Assembly (NCBI GenBank): GCA_030148665.1
Contig: JASBSZ010000029.1
Coordinates: forward strand, 124,001-188,000
Length of the DNA: 64,000 bases
Direction: 5' to 3'
DNA from: Alphaproteobacteria bacterium
GTDB lineage: Bacteria > Pseudomonadota > Alphaproteobacteria > Rhodobacterales > Rhodobacteraceae
A program made the position numbers and the translations under genes. Below, one piece after another: positions 19,126 to 29,794 of this stretch (within the stretch, counting starts at the first letter, position 1; each line of letters begins with the position of its first letter). Under the pieces are notes generated by a model. It did not search any database and was not told the origin of the DNA. It saw only the letters and a list, made by a program, of their open reading frames with translations.

Positions 19126-20052
19126 ATGCGTGACCCGGTGAACGCGTCCGCGATGGCCGGCCCTGTCACGGCCGGTCGTGCCGCACGGGGCCGACTTGTC
19201 GTATTGCTGGGCGTGTCGATCGTGCTGTCGGCATGCGCATCGTCACGGGTCGGGGTTTCGGCATCCGGCAGCGGGCCGATGATTCGCTCGAAAACGATCT
19301 CGATTGGTGAAAGCAAGATCATCGTCCAGGGTCCCAAGGGGTTCTGTATCGACCCCAAGACATCCCAGGACGGGGGCGACATAGCGTTTGTCCTGCTGGC
19401 CAGCTGTCAGGCAACGTCATCGGCATGGAATGCGCCCCGGCCAGCGGTCAAGGCATTGCTGACGGCCTCGGTCATGGCTGGAGGCGAGGGGATGAGCCCG
19501 ATTCCCGCCTCGGCCAGCCAGCTGGACCGTTTCTTCCGGTCGGAAACCGGGCGTACCGCGCTCAGCCGGGCGTCCGACCCGGCAACGGTCAAGGTGCTGG
19601 ACACGTTCCAGCAGGATGCCACCTATTTCATTCGCGCCAGCGACAATTCGCTGGGTGTGGTTCCGGGCGCGGACCAGCAATATTGGCGCGCCTATTTCGA
19701 CATCAAGGGGCAGATTGCATCCGTATCGGTCATCGGGTTGCGTGCCGAGAGGCTGGCCCCTGACCGGGGGCTGGGGGTGTTGCGCGATTTCGTGGCCGAG
19801 ATGCGCCGGGTGAACGGCGTTTCGCAGCCGGCCGCAGGGGTGCGCGTTGCCGCCGATACGGTCCAGACCGGCGCCGTGGCCGGAACCGGCGCAGTGATCC
19901 GGCCCGAAACCGTGGCCCCGGCCGCGCCGCCTCGGCCGGACGTTACCCCGGCTGCGCGGGCCCCTGCTGCGGCAGCAACCGCACGTACGCCGCGCAGGGC
20001 CGGGCCCGCAAATTTCTGGCGTCTGGGGCTGCTGCGAAAGATTTTCAACTGA
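19126..20052 (+). CDS. Putative lipoprotein of unknown function
   Basis: A 308-residue protein with a type II signal sequence: basic residues, the hydrophobic stretch LVVLLGVSIVL, and a lipobox LSAC with the acylated Cys at residue 37. A second ATG at residue 10 (19153) would give a more usual signal length, so the start is uncertain. The mature part has two conserved-looking cysteines (in KGFCIDP and LLASCQ) and ends in an Ala/Pro/Arg-rich tail before a short basic C-terminus. No recognised domain. It is followed 78 bases later by two co-directional genes of unknown function, suggesting a small envelope-associated operon. Confidence 0.7.
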   Translation: MRDPVNASAMAGPVTAGRAARGRLVVLLGVSIVLSACASSRVGVSASGSGPMIRSKTISIGESKIIVQGPKGFCIDPKTSQDGGDIAFVLLASCQATSSAWNAPRPAVKALLTASVMAGGEGMSPIPASASQLDRFFRSETGRTALSRASDPATVKVLDTFQQDATYFIRASDNSLGVVPGADQQYWRAYFDIKGQIASVSVIGLRAERLAPDRGLGVLRDFVAEMRRVNGVSQPAAGVRVAADTVQTGAVAGTGAVIRPETVAPAAPPRPDVTPAARAPAAAATARTPRRAGPANFWRLGLLRKIFN

Positions 20053-20130
20053 TCTGGGCAAAGATTGCTGTATCCAGAGGTATTTTCCGCTAAGATTCGC
20101 CCACAGGCAGAACGGTCGAGAAACAGCATC

Positions 20131-20895
20131 ATGGCAACGGGTTTTCTGGACGAATTCCTCATCAAGCGCAGCCTGCGCCTGTGGAGCGGGCTGGCCGAAT
20201 CCGTGCACGAGGTCGATGGCGCGCGTCTCGAATGGCTGGGCCGTCAGGCGCGTCGCATGAAAACGCATGCTTCGCGTGTGACCCGGATCGTCGATGGGCG
20301 GATGGCTCTTGCCCCCCATCTGGAACGCCCCCTCGACCTGCCCCCTTCGACCGAGTGGTCACACCGTCCGACGCCCTGGGCCGTTGCGCTCGATCCGAAA
20401 GGCCATGCTCCGGCGCGGCGGGAAACGGCGATATCCGACGATGTCGCCCTGTACCATGACTGCGAGCGCGGTGAAATCTGCGTGCGTCAGCTGCAGGGTC
20501 AGACGGCCGAGGGTGCCGGCCCGTTCGGATTGCAGCTGGACGTGTTCCGTTTCTCGGGCAGTTTCCTGTCTCTGGTCGTGCGCGCACCGGCCGAGGCAGC
20601 CAGGGGGTTGAGCCGGAATCACATCCTGCGTCTGGCCATGCTGGTCGAGAGCGAGCGTCCGCTGGACATGCACGCCCGGCTGAACCTCAAGAACGGTCCC
20701 AACACCGAGCAGGTCAGCCGTGCCGTGGATCGAGGCCATGTCGCGACCGTGACCGAATTCGACATGGCATATGTGCCTTTCAACGAGAAATGGGCAGAAC
20801 ATATCTGGTTCGACCTGTTTCTTGACAGCCCCGCAATGAACCAGGTCGTGATACGCGACCTTACCCTGTCGCGCCGCCTGCGCGCCGATATGTGA
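20131..20895 (+). CDS. Conserved Rhodobacteraceae protein, probably DUF6478 family
   Basis: A 254-residue protein without signal peptide or membrane segment. It contains FGLQLDVFRFSGSFLSLVV and FNEKWAEHIWFDLFLDSPAMNQ, which look like beta-rich recognition segments. I recall this protein type in Rhodobacteraceae as DUF6478, but this is from memory of family members, not a search. ATG 20131 (MATGFLDEF) was chosen over an upstream in-frame start because conservation appears to begin there. It is followed 9 bases later by the next gene, so both are likely one transcriptional unit. No function is proposed. Confidence 0.65.
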   Translation: MATGFLDEFLIKRSLRLWSGLAESVHEVDGARLEWLGRQARRMKTHASRVTRIVDGRMALAPHLERPLDLPPSTEWSHRPTPWAVALDPKGHAPARRETAISDDVALYHDCERGEICVRQLQGQTAEGAGPFGLQLDVFRFSGSFLSLVVRAPAEAARGLSRNHILRLAMLVESERPLDMHARLNLKNGPNTEQVSRAVDRGHVATVTEFDMAYVPFNEKWAEHIWFDLFLDSPAMNQVVIRDLTLSRRLRADM

Positions 20896-20904
20896 GGCCC
20901 GGAC

Positions 20905-21282
20905 ATGAGCGACTTCACCCTGACCAGAACGACGATCCGGGCAGGCCAGTATCGTGGCGTGCTGACCACGCGCGCAAGGCTGTCCGAAACCCCGGCGCTG
21001 GAGCTGGTGTTTCTGGGCTCGTCGGTTGCCCAGGTGCAGGTGACGGCCGATCCCGAAAACGACAGGCGATGGAGCGTACAGGTGCGCATTCCGCCCAGTT
21101 CGATCAACGAAGGGGTCCAGACCTATTTGTTGCGCGAGGTATCGCAAGGCGAGGTTCTGGACAGTTTCGCCATCGCCACGGGGACGGTGCTCGAGGGGGA
21201 TTTCAGCGCCGAAATAGCCCTCCTCCGGGCCGAGCTGGAAATTCTCAAGCGCGCGTTTCGCCAGCAGTCCGACCCGGCGTAA
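20905..21282 (+). CDS. Small conserved hypothetical protein
   Basis: A 125-residue soluble protein. The first about 95 residues are predicted beta-strand rich (FTLTRTTIRAGQYRGVL, LELVFLGSSVAQVQVT). The last 25 residues form a likely amphipathic helix (SAEIALLRAELEILKRAF) that could mediate oligomerisation. It starts at ATG 20905, 9 bases after the preceding gene stops, so it is probably co-translated with it. No recognised family. It may be the partner of the upstream protein. Confidence 0.6.
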   Translation: MSDFTLTRTTIRAGQYRGVLTTRARLSETPALELVFLGSSVAQVQVTADPENDRRWSVQVRIPPSSINEGVQTYLLREVSQGEVLDSFAIATGTVLEGDFSAEIALLRAELEILKRAFRQQSDPA

Positions 21283-21300
21283 AGGCCCGCCGCCCGCTGA

Positions 21301-23439
<2,139 letters not shown>

Positions 23440-23451
23440 GAGGTTGGCGGC

Positions 23452-23922
23452 TCAGACCCGGTGATAGGGCGTGCCGGCCAGAATGGTGGCCGCGCGATAC
23501 AGTTGCTCGGTCAACATGACGCGCGCCAGCATATGCGGCCAGACCATCTTGCCCAATGACAGCGCAATGTCGGCATCCTTGCGCAACGCCGCGTCAATGC
23601 CGTCGGCCCCGCCAATCACCAGCGCCAGATCCTGCCGGCCCTGATCGCGCCAGTCGGCCAGCTTGGCGGCGAAATCGGGGGATGTCATCTGCCGGCCACG
23701 TTCGTCCAGAACGCAGACCACCGCTCCGGCCGGAATTGCCTTGCGCAGCAGCGCCGCCTCGGCCTTCATGCCGCCGCCCTTGCGGTTTTCGACCTCGTGG
23801 ATGGTCAGTGGCCCCAGGCCCAGTGCGCGGCCGGTGCGGTCAAATCGCGTCACATAATCGGTGCAAAGGTCGCGCTCGGGGCCCGCGCGCAGGCGCCCGA
23901 CAGCGCAGAGATGCAGCTTCAT
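23452..23922 (-). CDS. rlmH: 23S rRNA pseudouridine-1915 N3-methyltransferase RlmH
   Basis: A 156-residue SPOUT-class methyltransferase. The C-terminal SAM-binding knot is recognisable: LALVIGGADGID (about residues 100-111), LSLGKMVWPHMLARVMLTEQLYRA and the end TPYHRV. RlmH methylates N3 of pseudouridine 1915 in helix 69 of 23S rRNA. It starts directly after the rsfS stop codon with no gap, giving the conserved rsfS-rlmH ribosome-maturation pair. Length is normal. Confidence 0.94.
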   Translation of the reverse strand: MKLHLCAVGRLRAGPERDLCTDYVTRFDRTGRALGLGPLTIHEVENRKGGGMKAEAALLRKAIPAGAVVCVLDERGRQMTSPDFAAKLADWRDQGRQDLALVIGGADGIDAALRKDADIALSLGKMVWPHMLARVMLTEQLYRAATILAGTPYHRV

Positions 23923-24372
23923 TCAGCCCCCGGCTGCCGCTGTGCCCGATGGCAGCCACATCTTTTCAAGCTGGTAGAACTCGCGCACTTCGGGGCGGAA
24001 GATATGGACAACCACATCGCCGCAATCGATCAGCACCCAGTCGCCGTTTTCCTTGCCCTCCATGCGGCAGATCTGCCCGATCTCGGCCTTGAGCCGGTCA
24101 ACCAGCTTTTCCGACAGCGAAATGACCTGCCGCGAGGAACGCCCCGAAGCGATCACCATGAAATCCGCCATTTCGGATTTTCCGGTCAGCGGAATGGGAA
24201 CCACGTCTTCGGCTTTGTCGTGTTCGAGGGAGTCCAGGACGAGGCGCAACAACCGACTTGAAGGCACGTCATCTTCCGGGGCGGGGGCCCCGGGTTTTGG
24301 GGCGGCCTGACCTGCGACCGCATCAACACGTTCCGACAGAACGATGTCCTCCTTTGACAATCGCGTCACCAT
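23923..24372 (-). CDS. rsfS: Ribosomal silencing factor RsfS
   Basis: A 149-residue protein. The RsfS/Iojap core spans about residues 40-135: LVLDSLEHDKAEDVVPIPL, MADFMVIASGRSSRQV, and GDVVVHIFRPEVREFYQLEKMW. A 40-residue N-terminal extension rich in Ala and Pro precedes it. RsfS binds ribosomal protein uL14 and blocks subunit joining under nutrient limitation. It abuts rlmH, and a candidate promoter lies about 30-60 bases upstream. The first ATG of the open frame (24372) is used; a shorter start cannot be excluded because the extension is not conserved. Confidence 0.93.
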   Translation of the reverse strand: MVTRLSKEDIVLSERVDAVAGQAAPKPGAPAPEDDVPSSRLLRLVLDSLEHDKAEDVVPIPLTGKSEMADFMVIASGRSSRQVISLSEKLVDRLKAEIGQICRMEGKENGDWVLIDCGDVVVHIFRPEVREFYQLEKMWLPSGTAAAGG

Positions 24373-24404
24373 TGCAAGGCCCTGACGCCGAGCCTGTAAG
24401 GCAA

Positions 24405-24433
24405 GATTAGCATAATCCGGCCCCGGTGCTCAA
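24405..24433 (-). promoter_or_regulatory. Candidate promoter for rsfS-rlmH
   Basis: Reading the minus strand, TTGAGC (24433-24428) and CTAATC (24410-24405) are 17 bases apart, placing a start near 24398 and a leader of roughly 26 bases. Pattern-based prediction only. Confidence 0.4.
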
Positions 24434-24446
24434 GTAACGGACAGGT

Positions 24447-25187
24447 TCACGAGATGAGAGTGTAGAATTCCCGCAGCAGTTCCTTTTGACTGTTGACGTT
24501 GCATTTTTCCAGAATGTTCTGAACATGCCAGCGGATGGTACCATATCCCCGCTGGCCGTCGGCGGCGATCTGACGGAGCGATCTGCCACGGATGAGATCG
24601 CCGAGAATGTCGGATTCGGTGTCGGTCAGGTTCCAGTGACGGCAGAAATCATCCAGCCCCCTGACGGGCTTGTTCACGTTGAGTTCGGTCTCGTCGATGA
24701 AAGCCATGAGATGCCGCATGAACAGGGCAAGCCGCTGCTTTTCAAGAGACGAGAAATCCGTCGCGGTCTCGGGTCTCCAGACAAAGAGCCCGGCAAAGGT
24801 TCCGTCGGACAGGGCCGCGGGCACGAACAGGCTGTGAAAGATACCGCGCGGGTTGAAGAAATCGAACAGGGGCCCGATCTGGCGATACTGGTCGTCGGGC
24901 AGGACATCGCGGCGCCTGATCGGTTCAAGCGACGCGAGTCGGGATTCGGGTATCACGTTGTATTCATAGATCCGGTTGTCGATATAGTCGTCGACCACCT
25001 GCTTGTTCGAAGTGGCGATTGCGACGAAATCAACCGGCTTGAGGGTGTCAGGCGCCAGCGAGACCCGATAAAGCAGGAAATCCGAATCGAAGGCTGACGC
25101 AAAGTCGTCTGCAAAACCATCCCAGTCGCGGTATTCGGGGCGGAGGCGGGCTTCGACAGCGTCATACAGTGCCTCAAGTACGATCAT
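24447..25187 (-). CDS. LuxR-family transcriptional regulator
   Basis: A 246-residue regulator. Residues 184-246 form a LuxR/FixJ-type helix-turn-helix (LTDTESDILGDLIRGRSLRQIA and the recognition-helix region GTIRWHVQNILEKCNV). The N-terminal about 165 residues look like a GAF/PAS-type sensor (GIFHSLFVPAALSDGTFAGLFVW). They lack the conserved Trp/Tyr/Asp pattern of acyl-homoserine-lactone-binding LuxR proteins, so the signal is unknown. It is divergent from the RTX gene at 25332, with a 16-bp palindrome centred 50 bases upstream of its start. Control of the RTX gene and of itself is a reasonable inference. No luxI-type synthase is present. Confidence 0.82.
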   Translation of the reverse strand: MIVLEALYDAVEARLRPEYRDWDGFADDFASAFDSDFLLYRVSLAPDTLKPVDFVAIATSNKQVVDDYIDNRIYEYNVIPESRLASLEPIRRRDVLPDDQYRQIGPLFDFFNPRGIFHSLFVPAALSDGTFAGLFVWRPETATDFSSLEKQRLALFMRHLMAFIDETELNVNKPVRGLDDFCRHWNLTDTESDILGDLIRGRSLRQIAADGQRGYGTIRWHVQNILEKCNVNSQKELLREFYTLIS

Positions 25188-25229
25188 GTGAAACTATCCC
25201 TGAAATTAACGGGCCCAAATCCCGGCATC

Positions 25230-27083
<1,854 letters not shown>

Positions 27084-27127
27084 GCCGGCCTGATCTTTTT
27101 GTAATCACATAAGCCTTTGTAACCAGT

Positions 27128-27167
27128 CGGGGCGGTAGCACGAGTTCCCTCGCTACCGCCCCGTTTT
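27128..27167 (+). terminator. Strong intrinsic terminator after the RTX gene
   Basis: A perfect 12-bp stem, CGGGGCGGTAGC (27128-27139) with GCTACCGCCCCG (27152-27163), a 12-base loop, then TTTT. It lies between the convergent RTX gene and ilvE. The T-run is on the plus strand, so it mainly serves the RTX transcript. Confidence 0.85.
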
Positions 27168-27184
27168 CGCACAAGGGGACGGGG

Positions 27185-28054
27185 TCATTCCCTGACCAGC
27201 TTTTCGTATCCTTCGGCAATCTCGCGTGCCAGGGCGCCAACCTCGAAATTGTAGTCACCGATCTGCCCGACGGGTGTGACCTCGGCCGCGGTGCCGGTCA
27301 GCCAGCATTGCTGAAAGCCCTCCAGCTCTTCAGGCATGATGTGGCGTTCATGGACCGGAATGTTGCGTTCCTTCAGCATCCCAATCACGGTCTGCCGGGT
27401 GATGCCGTTCAGAAAACAGTCGGGCAGGGGGGTATGCACCTCGCCGTCGCGCACGAAAAAGATGTTGGCGCCGGTCGCCTCGGCCACATAGCCGCGATAA
27501 TCCATCATCAGCGCATCCGAACAGCCCCTGGCCTCGGCCGCGTGCTTGGACATGGTGCAGATCATGTAGAGACCCGCAGCCTTGGCATGGCTGGGGATGG
27601 TCTCGGGGCTGGGGCGTTTCCATTTGGAAATGTCCAGCTTTGCCCCCTGCATCTTGGCGTCGCCGTAATAGGCACCCCATTCCCACGTCGCGATTGCCAG
27701 ACGCACGGGGTTGCGCGCGGAAGCAACACCCATGTCCTCGCCCGCGCCACGCCATGCGACAGCGCGGACATAGGCGTCCTTCAGACCGTTGCGCGCCAGG
27801 GTCGCGGCCTTGGCCTCTTCGATCTGATCGACGGTCCAGGGGATGTGGAAATCGATCATTTCGGCCGATCTGTGCAGTCGCTCCGAGTGTTCGCGCGACC
27901 TGAAGATCCTGCCATCATAGGCGCGCTCGCCCTCAAACACGCTGGATGCGTAATGCATGGCATGGGTCAGGATGTGAATATTTGCCTCACGCCAGGGCAC
28001 AAATGCCCCATCCATCCAGATATAGCCGTCCCGATCGTCATATGCAGCAGCCAT
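27185..28054 (-). CDS. ilvE: Branched-chain amino acid aminotransferase
   Basis: A 289-residue fold-type IV PLP aminotransferase that performs the last step of Val/Leu/Ile synthesis and the first of their breakdown. The catalytic Lys lies in IPSHAKAAGLY. Conserved segments include HYASSVFEGERAYDG near the N-terminus, YVAEATGANIFFV, and GITRQTVIGML. ATG 28054 is preferred because AGAGG sits 8 bases upstream. A GTG three codons earlier (28063) would place the ribosome-binding site inside the coding region. It is divergent from petP. ilvA is about 14 kb away in this window. Confidence 0.93.
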   Translation of the reverse strand: MAAAYDDRDGYIWMDGAFVPWREANIHILTHAMHYASSVFEGERAYDGRIFRSREHSERLHRSAEMIDFHIPWTVDQIEEAKAATLARNGLKDAYVRAVAWRGAGEDMGVASARNPVRLAIATWEWGAYYGDAKMQGAKLDISKWKRPSPETIPSHAKAAGLYMICTMSKHAAEARGCSDALMMDYRGYVAEATGANIFFVRDGEVHTPLPDCFLNGITRQTVIGMLKERNIPVHERHIMPEELEGFQQCWLTGTAAEVTPVGQIGDYNFEVGALAREIAEGYEKLVRE

Positions 28055-28232
28055 TACCGACACCTCTGAATTGTTCCGGCCTTGCCGGTTTTCCGAATGT
28101 TACGCAATTCGATCCGGCGCGGACATAAAATTACGTCAATTCATGTTTTTGCTATCATTTGATTCTTGGAAAGTCAACAAGACTGACATAAAATGATGCA
28201 ACATGCTGAAATCGTGAAAAGAGCCGCCAATC
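28055..28232. promoter_or_regulatory. AT-rich divergent ilvE/petP control region
   Basis: A 178-base region markedly richer in A/T than its surroundings. It contains a 10-base direct repeat GACATAAAAT at 28122-28131 and 28185-28194. The second copy overlaps the predicted petP -10. On the minus strand TTGACG near 28140 could be an ilvE -35, but no good -10 follows. Confidence 0.5.
28166..28194 (+). promoter_or_regulatory. Candidate sigma-70 type promoter for petP-petR with dyad in the spacer
   Basis: TTGGAA (28166-28171) and TAAAAT (28189-28194) are exactly 17 bases apart, placing a start near 28201 and a leader of about 30 bases. The spacer contains AGTC-N5-GACT (28172-28184) and the overlapping GTCA-N7-TGAC (28173-28187), possible operator half-sites for the MarR-type PetP. 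Confidence 0.5.
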
Positions 28233-28745
28233 ATGCAGGACAGACATTTCCCCGGACAGGCGGGCAAAGGTGAAAACCTGCTCTTTCTGACCGACGACCA
28301 ACTGCGTCGCGGAATCGAGGCGATGTTCTTTGCCTATCGTGGTTTCACCGCCGATCCCGACCGCATTCTGGAAAACTATGCCTACGGGCGGGCACATCAC
28401 CGCGCGATACACTTCATCAACCGTTCGCCCGGAACGACGGTGAACAACCTTCTCGACATACTTGGCGTCACCAAGCAGTCGCTCAACCGCGTCTTGCGCA
28501 CCCTCATCGAGGACGGCCTTGTCGAAAGCCGCATCGGCACCCGTGACAAGCGCGAGCGCAACCTCTACCTCACCGAAAAGGGACGCGCGCTGGAACACGA
28601 GCTTTCCGAGGCCCAGCGCGCCCGCATGCGCGCAGCCTATCGTGCAGCCGGCCCCGAGGCTGTAGAAGGCTTTCGCAAGGTGCTCGAACAGATCATGGAT
28701 CCGAGGATGCGCAGGTTTCTCGACTCATTGTCGGATGGTGGGTGA
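28233..28745 (+). CDS. petP: MarR-family transcriptional regulator PetP
   Basis: A 170-residue MarR-type regulator with a winged helix at about residues 48-120: LDILGVTKQSLNRVLRTLIEDGLVES is the recognition region and DKRERNLYLTEKG the wing. Its pairing with an OmpR-type regulator 13 bases downstream matches the petP-petR operon of Rhodobacter capsulatus, where these genes were found through their effect on cytochrome bc1 formation. The name rests on that gene order and size as well as the family. It is divergent from ilvE. Confidence 0.82.
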   Translation: MQDRHFPGQAGKGENLLFLTDDQLRRGIEAMFFAYRGFTADPDRILENYAYGRAHHRAIHFINRSPGTTVNNLLDILGVTKQSLNRVLRTLIEDGLVESRIGTRDKRERNLYLTEKGRALEHELSEAQRARMRAAYRAAGPEAVEGFRKVLEQIMDPRMRRFLDSLSDGG

Positions 28746-28758
28746 ATGGAGGCCGGCG

Positions 28759-29463
28759 ATGGGTGATCTTCCGGAACATCATGTCCTGATCGTTGATGAC
28801 GACGAACGCATACGCGGCCTTCTGCGCACCTTTCTGCAGCGCAACGGGTTTCTGGCAACCGCGGCGCGCGACGCCGCCCATGCGCGCCGCCTCCTCTCGG
28901 GGCTCGAGTTCGACCTCATCGTGCTCGACGTGATGATGCCGGGCGAGGACGGACTCAGCCTCACCCGCGACCTGCGCCACAGCCTTTCGACCCCGATCCT
29001 GTTGCTCACCGCGCGCGGTGAGGCGGGCGACCGCATATCGGGGCTCGAGGCCGGCGCCGACGATTATCTTTCCAAACCCTTCGAGCCACGCGAACTGTTG
29101 CTCAGGATCAACGCCATACTGCGCCGTGTTGGACGATCAGGTAAAGATTCCGATGTCCCCAAGACCCTGAGCATGGGCGAGGTCCGTTACGATCTGGGCA
29201 GAGGAGAGCTGTGGAAAGGCTCGGAACTCGTCCACCTGACGGCAACCGAAAACGCCCTGATGAAGATCTTTTCCGCACGCCCCCACGAGCCCATCAGCCG
29301 CTCCCATCTGGTCGAGGAACTCGGCCGCGACAAGGGCCAGGCGCAGGAACGCGCCATCGACGTCCAGATCACCCGCCTGCGCCGCAAGATCGAATCAGAC
29401 CCGAAATCGCCCCGCTACCTGCAAACCGTGCGCGGAGAGGGCTACATGCTGGCCCCCGACTGA
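28759..29463 (+). CDS. petR: OmpR-family response regulator PetR
   Basis: A 234-residue response regulator. The receiver has IVDDDERI (residues 11-18), phospho-acceptor D57 in VLDVMMPGEDGL, and Lys in YLSKPFEP. A winged-helix OmpR-type domain follows (about 135-232), ending RAIDVQITRLRRKIESDP and LQTVRGEGYML. ATG 28759 has GGAGG 7 bases upstream; an ATG eight codons earlier lies in the petP 3' end without such a site. No cognate kinase is adjacent, as in the R. capsulatus petPR locus. It probably forms one transcript with petP. Confidence 0.87.
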   Translation: MGDLPEHHVLIVDDDERIRGLLRTFLQRNGFLATAARDAAHARRLLSGLEFDLIVLDVMMPGEDGLSLTRDLRHSLSTPILLLTARGEAGDRISGLEAGADDYLSKPFEPRELLLRINAILRRVGRSGKDSDVPKTLSMGEVRYDLGRGELWKGSELVHLTATENALMKIFSARPHEPISRSHLVEELGRDKGQAQERAIDVQITRLRRKIESDPKSPRYLQTVRGEGYMLAPD

Positions 29464-29472
29464 GCGCGAAAC

Positions 29473-29530
29473 CTTCTTCTTTGCCAAAATACGTCCGGGG
29501 GAGTCGCGCAGCGACGGGGGCAGCGCCCCC
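29473..29530. repeat. Intergenic hairpin element, copy 1
   Basis: A 21-base box (29473-29493, CTTCTTCTTTGC...AAAATACG) is followed by hairpin GTCGC-GCA-GCGAC (29503-29515) and immediately by GGGGGC-AGC-GCCCCC (29516-29530). The 21-base box recurs inverted at 52681-52701 with one mismatch. Read on the minus strand the hairpins precede TATTTT. A terminator or mobile-repeat origin is inference. Confidence 0.6.
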
Positions 29531-29710
29531 ATGCTGCCCTGCCCTGCGCGCCGAATCTTGTTGACTTCCCACCCAAAACAGTATCTACGCCAAGCAAGCA
29601 ATCAGGTAGGCACAACGCGCCAATGCCTGAAAATCACTGTATCCTCCCGACATCGCGAAGATCCAGAGAGATGCTGCGGCTGACCTTGCGGGCACATGTA
29701 TCCGTTCTGT

Positions 29711-29782
29711 CTTGTCGCTCGATTGACAAGAACACGGTGCTTGTGGACCCGACGAAATCAGGTCTCCGGCAACCCTACCTGA
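29711..29782 (+). promoter_or_regulatory. Predicted structured leader of the DEAD-box helicase mRNA
   Basis: Two stems are visible: CTTGTC-N8-GACAAG (29711-29730) and TCAGGT-N13-ACCTGA (29758-29763 with 29777-29782). The second overlaps the start of the GAGAAAG ribosome-binding site 12 bases before the GTG start. It could modulate translation. No transcript start is defined. Confidence 0.3.
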
Positions 29783-29794
29783 GAAAGAAACATT

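Larger units (their letters stand above)
29464..29794. other. 331-base intergenic region between petR and the RNA helicase
   Basis: No convincing gene. It holds, in order, a repeated element with two GC-rich hairpins (29473-29530) and a helicase leader with two predicted hairpins (29711-29782). A 61-codon open frame ending at 29805 has no ribosome-binding site or recognisable sequence. A TTGACA at about 29723 has no matching -10. Confidence 0.6.
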
